Shown: in pieces, positions 63,190 to 64,000 of the stretch
How the letters are laid out: the number at the start of each line of letters is the position of its first letter
Numbering within the stretch: position 1 is the stretch's first letter
NCBI GenBank assembly: GCA_947683625.1
Contig: CANTUR010000537.1
Coordinates: 372,001 to 436,000 of the forward strand
Origin: Mallotus nudiflorus
Taxonomy: Eukaryota; Streptophyta; Magnoliopsida; Malpighiales; Euphorbiaceae
Reading direction: 5' to 3'
Length of the DNA stretch: 64,000 bases
Made by a program: the position numbers and the translations under genes
The notes under the pieces: model-generated
What the model was told of the DNA's origin: nothing
What the model saw: the letters and a program-made list of their open reading frames with translations, nothing else
Databases searched by the model: none

Positions 63190-63392
63190 ATATTTATACA
63201 CATGCATGTATATTTACATAATTGATTTAAATTAGGATTATTTCCGTTAAATAATACTATATTATATAGTTAATACCTAATTAGCATGTGTGTATATATG
63301 TATATATATTGTGTATTTTAACATGTGGTGTATGATTTTCTTAAATATTATATTAATATATTTTAATAAACATTATTAAAGTTATTAATATT

Positions 63393-63415
63393 AATATATA
63401 TATATATATATATAT
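63393..63415. repeat. (TA)n microsatellite
   Basis: About eleven TA units between the inverted-repeat arm and repeat copy D. Confidence 0.85.
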
Positions 63416-63424
63416 GTAATTTGT

Positions 63425-64000
63425 AAAATTTACAAAACCTACCCTCACCCCTTTCCTTCTTCCTCCCGACATCCCCTTCCCCTCTCATCACTACGCACAC
63501 TGACTACCTACCGTCACTGCGCCTCCCACCATTCCACCTTTCTCTCGTCACTCCGCCGCCTGCATACGTCTTCTCCGGCACCGGTGAGCTGAGTTTTTGG
63601 CATTTTGGCCGAAAGTTTCATTTTCTTCCTCCCTCATGATTCCGGACACCAAATTCCTTGCTTCCGGTGTTGTTGGACTCCCTTGAAGCCATATAAGACG
63701 ATTCCAAACTTTGTTTAAGCTTAAAACTTGATTTGGTATGGTTTTTCTCAATTTTTCAATTTCAGCCATAATTGATTTTTGAATTTTTTTGAACTTTTCT
63801 TTGTGATTCATGAAAATTCCCTTAACAAATGTTGATCCTAGTAGCTTAATCTACATGTGTGAATTTTTGTAGAATTTTTGGGTATTTTTGAATATTTTAT
63901 TATTATTTTCTAATTTTCAAAAATTAATTAATTAAATTATGAAATTGTGTTTTATGATAATTATAGGTGTTGAAATGAATTATAGAAATTTATTTGGAAT
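63425..64000 (-). mobile_element. LTR-like repeat copy D, inverted, cut by the window edge
   Basis: Reverse complement of the 58800-59400 part of unit A: shares ATTCATGAAAA, AACAAATGTTGATCCTAGTA, GCTTAATCT.CATGTGTGAA and TTTTGGGTATTTTTGAATAT. It begins with the pyrimidine- and GC-rich part (63440-63600) and continues past 64000. The minus frame 63548-63811 has no recognised domain. Confidence 0.75.

Noticed and set aside
1..64000. CRISPR arrays, bacterial operons, rRNA genes
   Set aside because: None seen. Short regular repeats are microsatellites or retroelement pieces, and gene structure is eukaryotic throughout.

Overview
This is a window of plant nuclear DNA from a eudicot, probably a rosid. 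Evidence: GT-AG introns in split genes, very AT-rich spacers with long A and T runs, genes for chloroplast NDH assembly and for plant-specific nuclear-envelope and YTH proteins, and relics of plant Ty1/copia, LINE, MULE and tRNA-derived SINE elements. I cannot name the species from sequence alone. No bacterial operons, CRISPR array or intact organelle genes are visible.

Gene-rich part (about 2-44 kb). Eight intact protein genes were assembled exon by exon, and every splice phase closes: ING2 (H3K4me-reading PHD protein, +), SINE1/2-type KASH protein (+), PNSB2/NDF2 (-), NDF5 (-), CCT8 chaperonin subunit (-), an ECT-type YTH m6A reader (-), an ADP-glucose phosphorylase/GalT-like enzyme (-), and a MUT9-like kinase MLK (+). 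The order is informative. From memory, Arabidopsis keeps subsets of this row on separate chromosomes: ING2-SINE1 (At1g54390/85), MLK2-ECT1-CCT8-SINE2 (At3g03940-70) and MLK1-AGP (At5g18190-200). The window therefore looks like a little-fractionated ancestral block. The two NDH assembly paralogues PNSB2 and NDF5 lie in tandem about 0.7 kb apart.

Spacers in this part hold decayed tRNA-derived retroposons (about 15.1, 15.8, 27.2, 28.0, 37.0 and 45.6 kb), a tRNA-like relic with an intact acceptor stem and a Pol III-type T run (15.44 kb), a three-copy tandem repeat inside a CCT8 intron, and an anonymous 28.4-30.3 kb segment with repeated GAGGC/GCCTC motifs. The MLK leader carries two minimal upstream ORFs just before its start codon.

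Repeat-rich part (about 45-64 kb, and 1-1 kb at the left edge). It holds a broken LRR receptor-like protein pseudogene, a 5'-truncated LINE tail, a degenerate Ty1/copia element on the minus strand (49.7-53.6 kb), and a complex of long repeats from 55.75 kb to the right edge. That complex has two tandem 2.8-kb units starting with a CACGACCC motif, a third truncated copy, an inverted copy at the right edge, and about 0.3-kb inverted repeats with TGTAATATCCCG ends flanking the tandem pair. A reverse-orientation copy of the same 2.8-kb family occupies bases 1-657, where it cuts a MULE transposase fragment.

I found no clearly new biological system. The strongest leads are the ancestral gene block with the PNSB2-NDF5 tandem, the inverted-repeat-bounded 6.8-kb structure at 56.4-63.2 kb, and the start-stop uORFs of MLK.
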